From positions 1 through 54,664 of the forward strand of contig ONLQ01000011.1 in assembly GCA_900318665.1 (NCBI GenBank): a stretch of 54,664 nucleotides of DNA, given 5' to 3'. The first letter of the stretch is position 1; each line of letters starts with the position of its first letter. Shown here piece by piece: positions 35,047-43,174 of the stretch. The notes below the pieces were generated by a model. That model was not told where the DNA came from and did no database searches. It saw only the letters and a list, made by a program, of their open reading frames with translations. Source of the stretch: an uncultured Bacteroidales bacterium (GTDB lineage: Bacteria; Bacteroidota; Bacteroidia; Bacteroidales; P3). Position numbers and translations under genes: made by a program.

Positions 35047-36282
35047 TTAATTGATGGGTTGCACAATACGGCGTAGTTGCTCTACGTCGAGTTGCTGATA
35101 TGCGACGTTAGAGGTGTCGGCAAAGTGGAGTTTGTTGGATGCGTAGTTGCTCTGGTTGTATTCTGTGGCTTTTGTGAAGAGGGTTCGTGCCACTGCGTGT
35201 TTCATCTCTTCATAGCCCATTTTGCCGTCGGCATAACGTTTTTGGTCTTTTTCGGAGAGGAAGCGTTTTACTTTTAGATAGTATTTCTCTGGCAAACGTC
35301 CGTTGGCATCGAGGTTGCGGTCCAGTTCGGGAAAGTTGACCCATGAGGTTACCGTTGTTTCGAGCAGGGCGATTTTTTTTCGATTGCGGTCGGTATAATA
35401 TCCGAGATATGCGTGGCAGGGCTCTACAAAGATGACCGGTTTAAGCCCGACTTTGCGAAACAATGAGGCAAAAAACACGCAGGCGTCCACGCAGTTGGCC
35501 TGGCGGCTGTTATATACCTCGTCGAAGAACCTTATGCGTTGCACGTTGGTTCGTTTTGATGGGTTGGAGGTGCATGTTATGGAACTATAGGATATGCCGC
35601 GCTGCAGGGCATAGTACCAAAAAGCGAACACCTGTTCCGAAACGGCTTTTTCTCCCTGCTGGTAGCCCACAAAACGAGTCACGATGCGTTGGTCGAGAAT
35701 ATCGGTGAGTATGCTGTCTATATATGGATGTTCCTCATTCACATAGCCTGCGAAGAGCCATCGGAAATCGTAGTTCTGGTTGTCTGGAGTGCGAATACTG
35801 ATTAGGCACTCGTTGGCGGAACGGTAGTTGAGGCGTAGGTTTCGGACGTCCACTTGCTCGTCGTTTATAAAGCAGGTGAATGTCAGGTCCATAAGACCCG
35901 ACTGGCGTGTAGCGTATAGCGCCTCGTATTTCCATTTCAGTCGTGGGTAGAAGGTGTAGGTCTTGCCACGCTCGGGCAGTTCTTCTTGAATGATTGTCAC
36001 ATAGTTGAGACGTGATGAGTCAACGGTGATGCGAAGTATGGAGCCGGATGCGGGGCTTGTTACGCTTATGGCAAAGAGTGCCGATTCTTGTGGCATAGGG
36101 TCTTTGAGGCCCGCCACGCCGAGAATGAGCGAGGGGTATAGGCAGCCGTCAAGAGCCTCGTTATATTGCACTTGGAAGTCTATTGTGGAAGGGTCGTATT
36201 TGCGCATAGCGTGCTCGCGACAACCCGTTAACACCAATAGTGCCGCAAAGAGTAAGATGATATGTGGTCGAAACTGTAACAT
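35047..36282 (-). CDS. Lipoprotein with transglutaminase-like domain
   Basis: A 411-residue lipoprotein: signal and lipobox LLVLTGC-REH at the N-terminus, a beta-rich first half, then a transglutaminase-like cysteine-protease fold with Cys in SRQANCVDACVFFASLFRKVG and His in FVEPCHAYLGYYTDRN. This arrangement is common in uncharacterised Bacteroidales surface proteins and suggests a peptidase or cross-linker. The third triad residue is probably the Asp after the His. It ends about 75 nt before the lipoprotein start. Confidence 0.78.
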   Translation of the reverse strand: MLQFRPHIILLFAALLVLTGCREHAMRKYDPSTIDFQVQYNEALDGCLYPSLILGVAGLKDPMPQESALFAISVTSPASGSILRITVDSSRLNYVTIIQEELPERGKTYTFYPRLKWKYEALYATRQSGLMDLTFTCFINDEQVDVRNLRLNYRSANECLISIRTPDNQNYDFRWLFAGYVNEEHPYIDSILTDILDQRIVTRFVGYQQGEKAVSEQVFAFWYYALQRGISYSSITCTSNPSKRTNVQRIRFFDEVYNSRQANCVDACVFFASLFRKVGLKPVIFVEPCHAYLGYYTDRNRKKIALLETTVTSWVNFPELDRNLDANGRLPEKYYLKVKRFLSEKDQKRYADGKMGYEEMKHAVARTLFTKATEYNQSNYASNKLHFADTSNVAYQQLDVEQLRRIVQPIN

Positions 36283-36340
36283 TCAGTTTTTATATTGTAG
36301 TTGGTGTTTTGTGTGTTGTTGCGCAATCCACCGAGAAGTG

Positions 36341-36910
36341 TCATTGTACAATGTCGGGGTTTTGGTTCACGAAGTCGCCCCATGACTGGCGTTTGGATTT
36401 TTTGCGCTGTGGCTTGAGTTGCTGCCGCAAATCGCTCAATGGGTTGGAGGATACGAGGTGATGGCAATAGGCAGCAGCCAGTGCGTCGGTGGCGTCGAGG
36501 TAGTGGGGCTGGAGGTCGAGACCAAGGTGGGCTTGCAGCATGGCGAGAACCTGCTCTTTCGAGGCTCGGCCGTTACCGGTAATGTACTGCTTGATGCTTG
36601 CAGGCTCGTATTCCGAAAATGGGATGTCTCGACTCATGGCAGCGGCTATCGTAACTCCTTGGGCGCGACCGAGTTTTAGCATCGACTGCACATTCTTGCC
36701 GAAAAAAGGTGCTTCGATAGAGAGATGGTCAGGGTGGTATTCGTCCATTAGTCGTCCCATTTCGTTGAAAATGGTGCGTATGCGCTCGTTATAGTCGTCG
36801 ATGCGTTTCAGATACAGCACGTCCATCGTCACCATCTTTGGCGTGGGTTCGGTCTGCAGAATGCTGTATCCGAGTATCAATGTGCCAGGATCGACACCGA
36901 GAATAGTCAT
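36341..36910 (-). CDS. ruvC: Holliday-junction resolvase RuvC
   Basis: A 189-residue endonuclease. The four catalytic acids are visible: D7 (GVDPGT), E66 (SIEAPFF), D139 and D142 (LDATDALAAAYCHH). It cuts Holliday junctions with RuvAB. The C-terminal basic tail (LKPQRKKSKRQSWGDF) is longer than in E. coli. Its promoter is interleaved with that of the divergent tatD gene. Confidence 0.96.
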   Translation of the reverse strand: MTILGVDPGTLILGYSILQTEPTPKMVTMDVLYLKRIDDYNERIRTIFNEMGRLMDEYHPDHLSIEAPFFGKNVQSMLKLGRAQGVTIAAAMSRDIPFSEYEPASIKQYITGNGRASKEQVLAMLQAHLGLDLQPHYLDATDALAAAYCHHLVSSNPLSDLRQQLKPQRKKSKRQSWGDFVNQNPDIVQ

Positions 36911-36965
36911 CGTTCGTTATTTTTCAATATCTTAATGAACGGACATCGCCGCTCAGCCAAAAATG

Positions 36966-37011
36966 CAAAAATAACAAATTTGTCAGTAATTCAAAAGTTT
37001 GACTATCTTTG
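36966..37011. promoter_or_regulatory. Interleaved divergent promoters of ruvC and tatD
   Basis: Minus strand: TTTG at 36992-36995 and TATTTTTG at 36966-36973, spaced 18 nt, directed at ruvC. Plus strand: TTTG at 36979-36982 and TATCTTTG at 37004-37011, spaced 21 nt, directed at tatD. The -33 box of each lies between the boxes of the other, so two polymerases could not bind together. Confidence 0.75.
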
Positions 37012-37030
37012 CAGAAATAAAGGATTGTCA

Positions 37031-37621
37031 ATGGTTATTGATTTCCATACGCATCGGCCTACGCCTACGGGGGTGTTCACTCCTCGCTCCTTTGGCGTTC
37101 ATCCGTGGAAGAGTCATCTCCTTTCAGTGCCGCCTATCGACGATGTTTGCTGGCAAGGCGTTGATTTTGTGGGAGAATGTGGCTTAGACCGATGTAAGCA
37201 CCCGTCAATAGACGTGCAGATGGCTTGCTTTGAGAAACAGTTGATTATTGCCGAGAAACTATCTTTGACTGTGGTTGTGCATTGTGTTCGTGCCTTCGAC
37301 AGCCTTTTGGCTATGCGAAAGCAATATGGCGCAACGCCCTGGATAGTGCATGGCTTTGTGGGCGGAGTGCAACAAGCCGTGCAACTTGCGGAGCATAAGA
37401 TACTTGTCTCGATAGGAGCGGCACTGCTTGACGAGCGCCGTACCAAGGTCCGCGACACTTTATTGTATCTTGGTAGCAAGCGGCTGCTGCTCGAAACAGA
37501 TGATAGCGGTGCTGATATTAGTGAGATATATCACACTGCGGCATCGCTGTTCGGCATACCTATTGCCAAGTTAGAAAGCGATATAGAAACCTACTATCGC
37601 ACGTTGTCGTGCAATGTGTAG
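37031..37621 (+). CDS. TatD-family metal-dependent hydrolase
   Basis: A 196-residue TIM-barrel hydrolase. HTH in MVIDFHTHRP (H6, H8), the Glu in VGECGLDR, VHCVRAFDS and LLLETDDS supply the metal ligands. The start is ATG 37031; the frame upstream to 36935 runs through the promoter. The protein is about 60 residues shorter than usual TatD (about 260). This short form recurs in Bacteroidales as far as I recall. A nuclease role is possible but unproven. Confidence 0.88.
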   Translation: MVIDFHTHRPTPTGVFTPRSFGVHPWKSHLLSVPPIDDVCWQGVDFVGECGLDRCKHPSIDVQMACFEKQLIIAEKLSLTVVVHCVRAFDSLLAMRKQYGATPWIVHGFVGGVQQAVQLAEHKILVSIGAALLDERRTKVRDTLLYLGSKRLLLETDDSGADISEIYHTAASLFGIPIAKLESDIETYYRTLSCNV

Positions 37622-37656
37622 GTGTTGTCGGCGTCTCTGAAGGGGGCATCTCGATA

Positions 37657-38358
37657 TTAGCGAGACACTTTTTCTTTCAGCGTGCGGAGATAATCTTTGT
37701 GTTCCGAGGTTACCCTGAAACTCTCTATGGCCTTCTGTATGGCCTTGTTGTGCACCCATGGGTCGAGGCGACGTTGCTCTATATAGGGCAATGTGGCATC
37801 ATACTGTTTGGCAATGGCGGTGGCAAAGAGCCATGCCTGCATCATTTGTATGTAGTATTCCGACCGTTTTATGCCGCAGGTCCAGTCAAGATAGCGAGTT
37901 TGGAACCGCTCGTCGAGATAGTGTTGCATAATCATTTTTAGTCCGAACCGCACAGTGTATTCGTGGTCGGAGGCAATCCAGCGTTCAATGTGTGGCAGCA
38001 GGTCGTCGTGGTGGCGAGCGAAAGCGCGTGGCGAGAGTTGGTCGCAGGTGGCCCAGTTGTCTATATAAGGCAGAAAGCGCTCCACCGCATCTATGGCAGC
38101 GCTAAAATCGCGTATTCCGTCAATAAGGAAAGCATGAAGTTGGTTCTCGTCGAAATAACGATGTGGCAGGTCGGAAAGAAAGTCGTCTGCACCGCCGTTG
38201 CGAATAATCTCCTTCGCATAGTTTCGCAGTGTGGGAGTGCGCACTCCGATAAATGCCGTTGTGCTAACCGTTGGGATGAGCGGGGCCTGGAAAGAGGCGT
38301 ATTTCTCATCGCGCATTCCGAAGAGCGCGGTCTGTATTTCGGGGGTGGTAATACTCAT
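37657..38358 (-). CDS. DNA alkylation repair protein (AlkD-like)
   Basis: A 233-residue HEAT-like repeat protein of the AlkD type. The conserved block DNWATCDQLSPRAFARH (about 95-111) matches the active-site helix of the family. Such proteins excise positively charged alkyl-purines. It is convergent with tatD (35-nt gap). Confidence 0.88.
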   Translation of the reverse strand: MSITTPEIQTALFGMRDEKYASFQAPLIPTVSTTAFIGVRTPTLRNYAKEIIRNGGADDFLSDLPHRYFDENQLHAFLIDGIRDFSAAIDAVERFLPYIDNWATCDQLSPRAFARHHDDLLPHIERWIASDHEYTVRFGLKMIMQHYLDERFQTRYLDWTCGIKRSEYYIQMMQAWLFATAIAKQYDATLPYIEQRRLDPWVHNKAIQKAIESFRVTSEHKDYLRTLKEKVSR

Positions 38359-38387
38359 TGTCGCTGTTTGAGTATGGTTTTAGGAAT

Positions 38388-38414
38388 AAAAAAAGTGGCG
38401 CAGTTGCTGCGCAC
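38388..38414 (-). terminator. Terminator of the tRNA operon
   Basis: On the minus strand a stem GTGCGCAG/CTGCGCCAC is followed by TTTTTTTATT. It lies 43 nt after the 3' end of tRNA-Arg and before the AlkD-like gene. Confidence 0.8.
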
Positions 38415-38456
38415 ACTCTCTAACCAATAAAAATCAAAAACTATTTCTTGTTTTCG

Positions 38457-38530
38457 TGATTCCGCTGCGATTCGAACGCAGGACCTACTGCTTAGAAGGC
38501 AGTTGCTCTATCCAGCTGAGCTACGGAACC
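38457..38530 (-). tRNA. tRNA-Arg (TCT)
   Basis: 74 nt, with acceptor stem GGTTCCG/CGGAATC plus discriminator A, anticodon loop CTTCTAA (TCT) in the stem ACTGC/GCAGT, and T-loop TTCGAAT. The CCA end is not encoded. Confidence 0.95.
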
Positions 38531-38568
38531 AGCATAAAAAAAAGGTTTACCATTGTAACCTCTCTCTG

Positions 38569-38643
38569 TCGGGATAGCAAGATTCGAACTTGCGATCTCC
38601 TGCTCCCAAAGCAGGCGCGCTAACCGGACTACGCCATATCCCG
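38569..38643 (-). tRNA. tRNA-Pro (TGG)
   Basis: 75 nt, with acceptor stem CGGGATA/TATCCCG and discriminator A, anticodon loop TTTGGGA (TGG) closed by CTGC/GCAG, and T-loop TTCGAAT. Between it and tRNA-Arg lies a weak hairpin followed by eight Ts on the minus strand (38536-38561), a possible processing or partial termination site. Confidence 0.95.
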
Positions 38644-38658
38644 CTTTTCAAAAAGTGG

Positions 38659-38746
38659 CGGAGAAGGGGGGATTCGAACCCCCGGTACCCTAATCGAGTA
38701 CGACAGTTTAGCAAACTGTTGGTTTCAGCCACTCACCCACCTCTCC
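38659..38746 (-). tRNA. tRNA-Ser (GCT)
   Basis: 88 nt with the long variable arm typical of tRNA-Ser. Acceptor stem GGAGAGG pairs with CTTCTCC, discriminator G, anticodon GCT in loop TTGCTAA. It is the first tRNA of the Ser-Pro-Arg operon. Confidence 0.95.
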
Positions 38747-38822
38747 GTTTGTCATTTCATAGACCTTTTTTTGCGTTGCTCGAAGTGTTTTCTCTCTTCG
38801 TGCTTTTGCGCTAAATCGTGTG

Positions 38823-38854
38823 CAAAGATACAACTTTTAAATAAACTGGGCAAA
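38823..38854 (-). promoter_or_regulatory. Promoter of the tRNA-Ser/Pro/Arg operon
   Basis: On the minus strand, TTTG (38851-38854) and TATCTTTG (38823-38830) are spaced by 20 nt, a full match to the Bacteroidota consensus. The -33 box sits inside the gpmA terminator hairpin. Confidence 0.8.
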
Positions 38855-38879
38855 AATATTTTCTATTTCTGCCCAGTTT
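38843..38879 (-). terminator. Hairpin terminator of gpmA
   Basis: AAACTGGGCA (38843-38852) pairs with TGCCCAGTTT (38870-38879); it lies 10 nt after the gpmA stop on the minus strand. An ATTTAAAAG tract follows in place of a pure T-run. Confidence 0.65.
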
Positions 38880-38888
38880 AGTGTTTTG

Positions 38889-39635
38889 TTATTTCTTTTT
38901 TGCTTGATTTGCAACGCTCTGCATTTTGCGTGCTATTTCTTCTTGATCGCCGACAAAGTAGTCTTTTTGGAGTTTCATCGTGTTGTCAAATTCAAAAACG
39001 TAGGGTGTCGCCGTAGGGATATTGAATTTGATGATTTCCTCGTTGCTCATACCACGCAACTGCTTGACGATACCGCGCAGACTGTTGCCGTGAGCCACGA
39101 CCATGACGGTGTCGTGTTTGTCGAAGGCTTTGAGTATGGCGCCTTCATAATAAGGCATAAGGCGTGCTATGGTGTCTTTGAGCGATTCCGTGAGAGGTAT
39201 CTCGGCGTCGGACAGTTCGTTGTAGCGTGGGTCCATGCGAGGACTGCGCTCTTCATGCATATCGAGTGCGGGAGGCTGCACATCGAAACTGCGGCGCCAC
39301 AACAGCACCTGCTCGTCGCCGTATTTGGCTGCGGTGTCGGCTTTGTTCAATCCCTGGATTGCGCCATAACTCTTTTCGTTCAGACGCCAACTCTTTTCTA
39401 CGGGCAGATAGTCCATATCCATAGCGTCGAGAATCTGGTTGAGGGTTTTCACGGCGCGTTTCAGATATGAAGTGAAGCAGATTTCGGGGCGGAAACCTTC
39501 GGCTTTCAGCAGTTTGCCTGCTTCGTAGGCTTCTTTCATGCCAGCCTCGGTCAGATCCACATCGGTCCAGCCGGTGAAGAGATTTAATTTGTTCCAGGCA
39601 CTTTCGCCATGACGTACTAATATGAGTTTTTTCAT
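38889..39635 (-). CDS. gpmA: 2,3-bisphosphoglycerate-dependent phosphoglycerate mutase
   Basis: A 248-residue histidine-phosphatase-superfamily enzyme of glycolysis. The catalytic motif LVRHGESAWNKLNLFTGWTDVDL (RHGE, H9) and a second conserved His in VAHGNSLR are present. Length matches E. coli GpmA (about 250). It has its own terminator at 38843-38879. Confidence 0.96.
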   Translation of the reverse strand: MKKLILVRHGESAWNKLNLFTGWTDVDLTEAGMKEAYEAGKLLKAEGFRPEICFTSYLKRAVKTLNQILDAMDMDYLPVEKSWRLNEKSYGAIQGLNKADTAAKYGDEQVLLWRRSFDVQPPALDMHEERSPRMDPRYNELSDAEIPLTESLKDTIARLMPYYEGAILKAFDKHDTVMVVAHGNSLRGIVKQLRGMSNEEIIKFNIPTATPYVFEFDNTMKLQKDYFVGDQEEIARKMQSVANQAKKK

Positions 39636-39692
39636 TGTGTTAAATTTTTAGGGTTATAGTATTGGATTGTCTGCCGTCCGTGACGGCTCAAA

Positions 39693-40544
39693 TCATTTTT
39701 GCTTGATTATGAAAGGCTCTTCGGGCAGTTTGCCTTTGTACGAGAGGTACACCAAAATCAGACCTCCAATGATGAAGGGAAGGCTGAGGAATTGTCCCAT
39801 GTCAAGTATCATGCCTTGCTCGAAAGCCACTTGTTCTTCTTTGACAAATTCGATGAGAAATCTCATTCCAAACAGCGCAACAAGCCACCAACCGAAAAGA
39901 CGCCCCGTATGGATTTTGCCGTTGTGTCGCAGATAGACTATATAACTGACGGCAAAGATGACGAGATAGGAAAGTGCCTCGTAAAGTTGCGTGGGATGCT
40001 TGGGCACGAGTTCTCCGTTGCGGACAAAGACGATGCCCCACGGCAGAGAGGTCTCCACGCCATAGATTTCGGAGTTGAAGAGGTTGCCTAATCTCACAAA
40101 TGCGCCTCCCAACGCCACCACTATTGCCAAGCGGTCGAGAATCCAAAGCGGATTCATGTGGTATTTGCGATAGTAGAGCCATAGCGCTACGAGTATGCCG
40201 ATGGCGGCGCCATGACTGGCAAGACCTTGATAGCCTGTGAATTGCCCTGTCTGTATGTTGAGGGGCAGTATTATTTCAATCCAGTGCGACGATGTGAGAT
40301 AATAGTCGGGCTCGTAGAAAAGGCAGTGGCCGAGGCGTGCGCCTATCAGCACGGCAAGAAACATATAGATTATCAGTGAGTCGAGAAACTTGGTATCCAT
40401 TTTCTCGCGCACAAACATACGATATACTATGACATATCCCAGCAGAAACGCCAAAAGAAATCCAAGGGAATACCAACGGAGTCCGAAAGAACCGATGTGG
40501 AAGATTACGGGGTCAACATTCCAGTGAATCACAGACGGTATCAT
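39693..40544 (-). CDS. lgt: Prolipoprotein diacylglyceryl transferase
   Basis: A 283-residue inner-membrane enzyme with about seven membrane helices. The Lgt signature GGAFVRLGNLFNSEIYG, which has the essential Arg, is present, as is HPTQLYEAL. It attaches the diacylglyceryl group to the lipobox Cys of lipoproteins, of which several are in this window. I use ATG 40544 (MIPSVIHWNVDP); an upstream in-frame start would add 21 non-conserved residues that lie over the terminator of the upstream rny gene. Confidence 0.94.
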   Translation of the reverse strand: MIPSVIHWNVDPVIFHIGSFGLRWYSLGFLLAFLLGYVIVYRMFVREKMDTKFLDSLIIYMFLAVLIGARLGHCLFYEPDYYLTSSHWIEIILPLNIQTGQFTGYQGLASHGAAIGILVALWLYYRKYHMNPLWILDRLAIVVALGGAFVRLGNLFNSEIYGVETSLPWGIVFVRNGELVPKHPTQLYEALSYLVIFAVSYIVYLRHNGKIHTGRLFGWWLVALFGMRFLIEFVKEEQVAFEQGMILDMGQFLSLPFIIGGLILVYLSYKGKLPEEPFIIKQK

Positions 40545-40590
40545 AGTGGGGTGTTTCTTGGGGTTGCTGTATTTGGAAAGGACTAATAAC

Positions 40591-40623
40591 ATGATAGCGG
40601 ACGCCAATTGCGTCCGCTATCAT
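40591..40623 (-). terminator. Hairpin after rny
   Basis: ATGATAGCGGACGC (40591-40604) pairs perfectly with GCGTCCGCTATCAT (40610-40623) around 5 nt. It lies 9 nt after the rny stop codon. The T-tract after it is weak (GTTATTAG). Confidence 0.7.
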
Positions 40624-40631
40624 GAAAGATT

Positions 40632-42173
40632 TTATTTTGCGTAGTTGATAGAGCGGGTTTCGCGGATGACCGTGACTTTGATCTGTCCGGGATAGGTCAT
40701 CTCGTTTTGGATTTGACGCGAAAGGTCGTAACTCAACTGGTTGGCCTGTGCGTCGGAAATCTTGTCGGCACCAACTATCACGCGAAGTTCGCGACCAGCC
40801 TGTATGGCGTAGGCTTTGACAACGCCGGGGTAGGAGAGCGACATATCTTCGAGCTTCTTGAGGCGCTGGATGTAGGCCTCCACGACCTCACGGCGTGCGC
40901 CAGGACGTGCACCGCTAATGGCGTCGCACACCTGGATGATGGGCGAAATGAGGTTGGTCATCTCTATCTCTTCGTGGTGAGCACCGATGGCATTGCACAC
41001 GTCGGGGTTTTCCTTGTATTTCTCTGCCATCTTCATGCCAAAGATTGCATGTGGCATCTCGGGGTCGGTCTCGGGCACCTTGCCAATGTCGTGCAACAGA
41101 CCGGCACGGCGTGCGAGTTTGGGGTTCAGACCCAGTTCGGCAGCCATGGTGGCGGCGAGGTTGGCAACTTCGCGCGAGTGCTGCAGCAGGTTCTGACCGT
41201 AGGACGAACGATATTTCATGCGGCCTATCATGCGCATCAGTTCGTGGTTCATGTTCTGGATGCCAAGGTCAATGCAGGTGCGTTTGCCGACTTCGGCAAT
41301 CTCCTGCTCAATCTGACGGCGTGTTTTGGCAACAACTTCCTCGATGCGTGCGGGGTGGATACGTCCGTCGGTAACCAGTTTGTGGAGCGACAGACGGGCT
41401 ATCTCGCGGCGCACGGGGTCGAAACCGCTGATGATGATGGCGTCGGGCGAGTCGTCAACAATGATTTCCACGCCGGTGAGCGATTCAAGAGTGCGGATGT
41501 TGCGGCCCTCGCGACCAATGATGCGGCCTTTGACCTCTTCGTTCTCAAGGTTGAAGACGCTGACGGTGTTCTCGACGGCATGCTCGGTGGCGGTGCGCTG
41601 TATGGACTGAATGACGATTTTCTTGGCTTGCTCGTTGGCGGTAATCTTGGCCTCCTCCACGATGTCAAGAATGCTGCTTGCGGCTTCGGCGCGAGCCTCG
41701 TCGGTCATCATTTCCATAAGATGCTGTTTGGCCTCGTCTGCCGTCATGTTGGCAATGTGCTCCAGTTTATCGATGCTCTCTTTGTAGATTTTCTCTACCT
41801 CGCTCTGGCGGCGGTTCAGTTCTTCGATGCGGTGGTTCAGGTTCTCGCTCACGCTTTTCAGTTCCGAACTCTTTTTCTGCAGTTCTTCAACCTTTTGCGA
41901 CAGCACCTGCTCACGCTGTTTCAGTTTCTGTTCCACTTCGCGCAACTTAGCGTTCTGCTCGTTGGCGTGTTTGTCGTAATCGGTCTTGAGTTGCAGGAAT
42001 TTCTCCTTGGCCTGGAGTTCCTTTTCTTTCTTGATGACCTCGCCTTTTTCTTCGGCGTCTTGGAGTACTTGCTGGCTTTTGGCAAGCAGATTGTTGCGCA
42101 TTACCGAGGTGGCGGCCCAAATGCCCGCACCAGCGCCCGCAACAATTCCGATAATAATGTAAACTACTGGCAT
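40632..42173 (-). CDS. rny: Ribonuclease Y
   Basis: A 513-residue membrane-anchored endoribonuclease that starts mRNA decay. Residues 1-25 are a membrane helix ([20 protein letters not shown]), a long charged coiled coil runs to about 190, a KH RNA-binding domain follows ([28 protein letters not shown]), then the HD domain with LLHDIGK and GAHHEE metal ligands. All parts of the family are present. It is downstream of zapA with 214 nt in between that hold a structured element. Confidence 0.97.
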   Translation of the reverse strand: MPVVYIIIGIVAGAGAGIWAATSVMRNNLLAKSQQVLQDAEEKGEVIKKEKELQAKEKFLQLKTDYDKHANEQNAKLREVEQKLKQREQVLSQKVEELQKKSSELKSVSENLNHRIEELNRRQSEVEKIYKESIDKLEHIANMTADEAKQHLMEMMTDEARAEAASSILDIVEEAKITANEQAKKIVIQSIQRTATEHAVENTVSVFNLENEEVKGRIIGREGRNIRTLESLTGVEIIVDDSPDAIIISGFDPVRREIARLSLHKLVTDGRIHPARIEEVVAKTRRQIEQEIAEVGKRTCIDLGIQNMNHELMRMIGRMKYRSSYGQNLLQHSREVANLAATMAAELGLNPKLARRAGLLHDIGKVPETDPEMPHAIFGMKMAEKYKENPDVCNAIGAHHEEIEMTNLISPIIQVCDAISGARPGARREVVEAYIQRLKKLEDMSLSYPGVVKAYAIQAGRELRVIVGADKISDAQANQLSYDLSRQIQNEMTYPGQIKVTVIRETRSINYAK

Positions 42174-42225
42174 AGTGTATGATGAGTTTTTGTTTGTAGG
42201 AACCGCCTCATGCCAGAAAAAGAAA

Positions 42226-42374
42226 CCTGCATCGCACCCTCCGGGAGTTGTGATAAACTCTAAAAAGAAAGGATTTGAGTGCCGGGTGTCTCAATTATAC
42301 AATCTACCCACCCCTGAGCTTACTCGGTTTGTAAAATTTGTTGAGTTTACAAACTGTTTTGGGATTGATGCAGG
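42226..42374 (-). ncRNA. Candidate structured RNA between zapA and rny
   Basis: A closing stem CCTGCATC/GATGCAGG (42367-42374 with 42226-42233), continued by CCC/GGG beyond a small internal loop, encloses three hairpins: GTTTGTAAA/TTTACAAAC (42327-42354), a GGGTG/CACCC helix nested in GAGT/ACTC (42277-42325) and GAGTT/AACTC (42245-42260). On the minus strand (direction of both genes) the closing stem is followed by TTTCTTTTT. This could be an attenuator or leader for rny or a processed small RNA. I do not recognise a known riboswitch class. The stems are also possible on the other strand. Confidence 0.45.
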
Positions 42375-42387
42375 ATATGAGATTCAA

Positions 42388-42699
42388 TCATTCAGCCGGC
42401 TGCCCTGTCGCGTTGTCTGCCGCAGATAACATATTGTCTATTTGCTGTAGCCTCTGCTCTATGGCTTTGGTATCGACATTCTGCAGGCGTTGTTGTAGTT
42501 GCTGGAGTTTCATTTCCTGCAACAATGCGGCCATGGCTATGTGGTCTTGATGATCTTTACTTGGAAATTGCTGTCCGAAATTGCCAGCCATCTCGTCCAA
42601 ACGGTGCGCTGCCGACATGAGTACCTCTCTGTCGTCGGAGGCTACGCGGAGGCTATAGTTGCGCCCCATTATGGTAACGGTGACTGTTGTTTCTTCCAT
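42388..42699 (-). CDS. zapA: Cell division protein ZapA
   Basis: A 103-residue ZapA: the N-terminal part TVTVTIMGRNYSLRVASDDREVLMSAAHRLDEM fits the globular FtsZ-ring-associated domain and the C-terminal half is a coiled coil (LLQEMKLQQLQQRLQNVDTKAIEQRLQQIDNML). ZapA crosslinks FtsZ filaments. It follows the small coiled-coil gene by 17 nt, an arrangement common in Bacteroidota upstream of rny. Confidence 0.92.
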   Translation of the reverse strand: MEETTVTVTIMGRNYSLRVASDDREVLMSAAHRLDEMAGNFGQQFPSKDHQDHIAMAALLQEMKLQQLQQRLQNVDTKAIEQRLQQIDNMLSAADNATGQPAE

Positions 42700-42716
42700 T
42701 TGGCGTGCTTGTGTGC

Positions 42717-43016
42717 TTACTTTTCCTTATCGTCCAACAGCGCGAGGCTGTGGTCTATCGTATTAATCAAATGATTGATTCTTGACTCTATCTCTGAGGT
42801 ATCGCACCCTGTATGCGGCGTATTCCTTGATGTTATTAATTTATTGTTTTTTTCTTTTAGGTTGTTAATTATTATATTATTGTTATTTATGTTTTCGCGC
42901 AACTCGGCGATAGTCGTTTCCTGTTTGTCAACTTTTATCCGAAGGGAGGCATTCTCTTCCACAAGTCGGCGCACTTTCGCCTCTATATTCGCAATAGTAG
43001 TTTCTAAACTGGACAT
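42717..43016 (-). CDS. Small coiled-coil protein next to zapA (ZapB-like)
   Basis: A 99-residue protein that is almost all heptad repeat (about residues 5-60: IANIEAKVRRLVEENASLRIKVDKQETTIAELRENI...), with a short C-terminal helix. Position directly before zapA under a shared promoter suggests a partner in division, as ZapB is in Proteobacteria, but the sequence alone does not prove relation. Confidence 0.8.
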   Translation of the reverse strand: MSSLETTIANIEAKVRRLVEENASLRIKVDKQETTIAELRENINNNNIIINNLKEKNNKLITSRNTPHTGCDTSEIESRINHLINTIDHSLALLDDKEK

Positions 43017-43047
43017 ATTAGACCATCGATGGTTGCTAAAATTCTTG

Positions 43048-43079
43048 CAAAAGTACGTTTTTTTATTTATTTTTTCAAA
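43048..43079 (-). promoter_or_regulatory. Promoter of the coiled-coil/zapA(/rny) operon
   Basis: On the minus strand, TTTG (43076-43079) and TACTTTTG (43048-43055) are spaced by 20 nt; the start would fall near 43041 with a leader of about 25 nt to the ATG at 43016. Confidence 0.75.
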
Positions 43080-43174
43080 AAATTCTATTTTGATTCGTGC
43101 GAAGTGCCTTTCTTTGAGTGCTTTGAAAGCGGGTTGGAATGGTCGATATGTCGCCTCGCCGATTATTAGTGCCC

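Noticed and set aside
40707-42182. Long plus-strand frame opposite rny
   Set aside because: It is the antisense shadow of a well-conserved RNase Y gene, produced by its codon bias; the translation has no recognisable domain.
42226-42374. 6S RNA or TPP riboswitch at the zapA-rny gap
   Set aside because: The fold is multi-branched, not a rod, and the conserved TPP blocks (CTGAGA, ACCTGATC) are absent.
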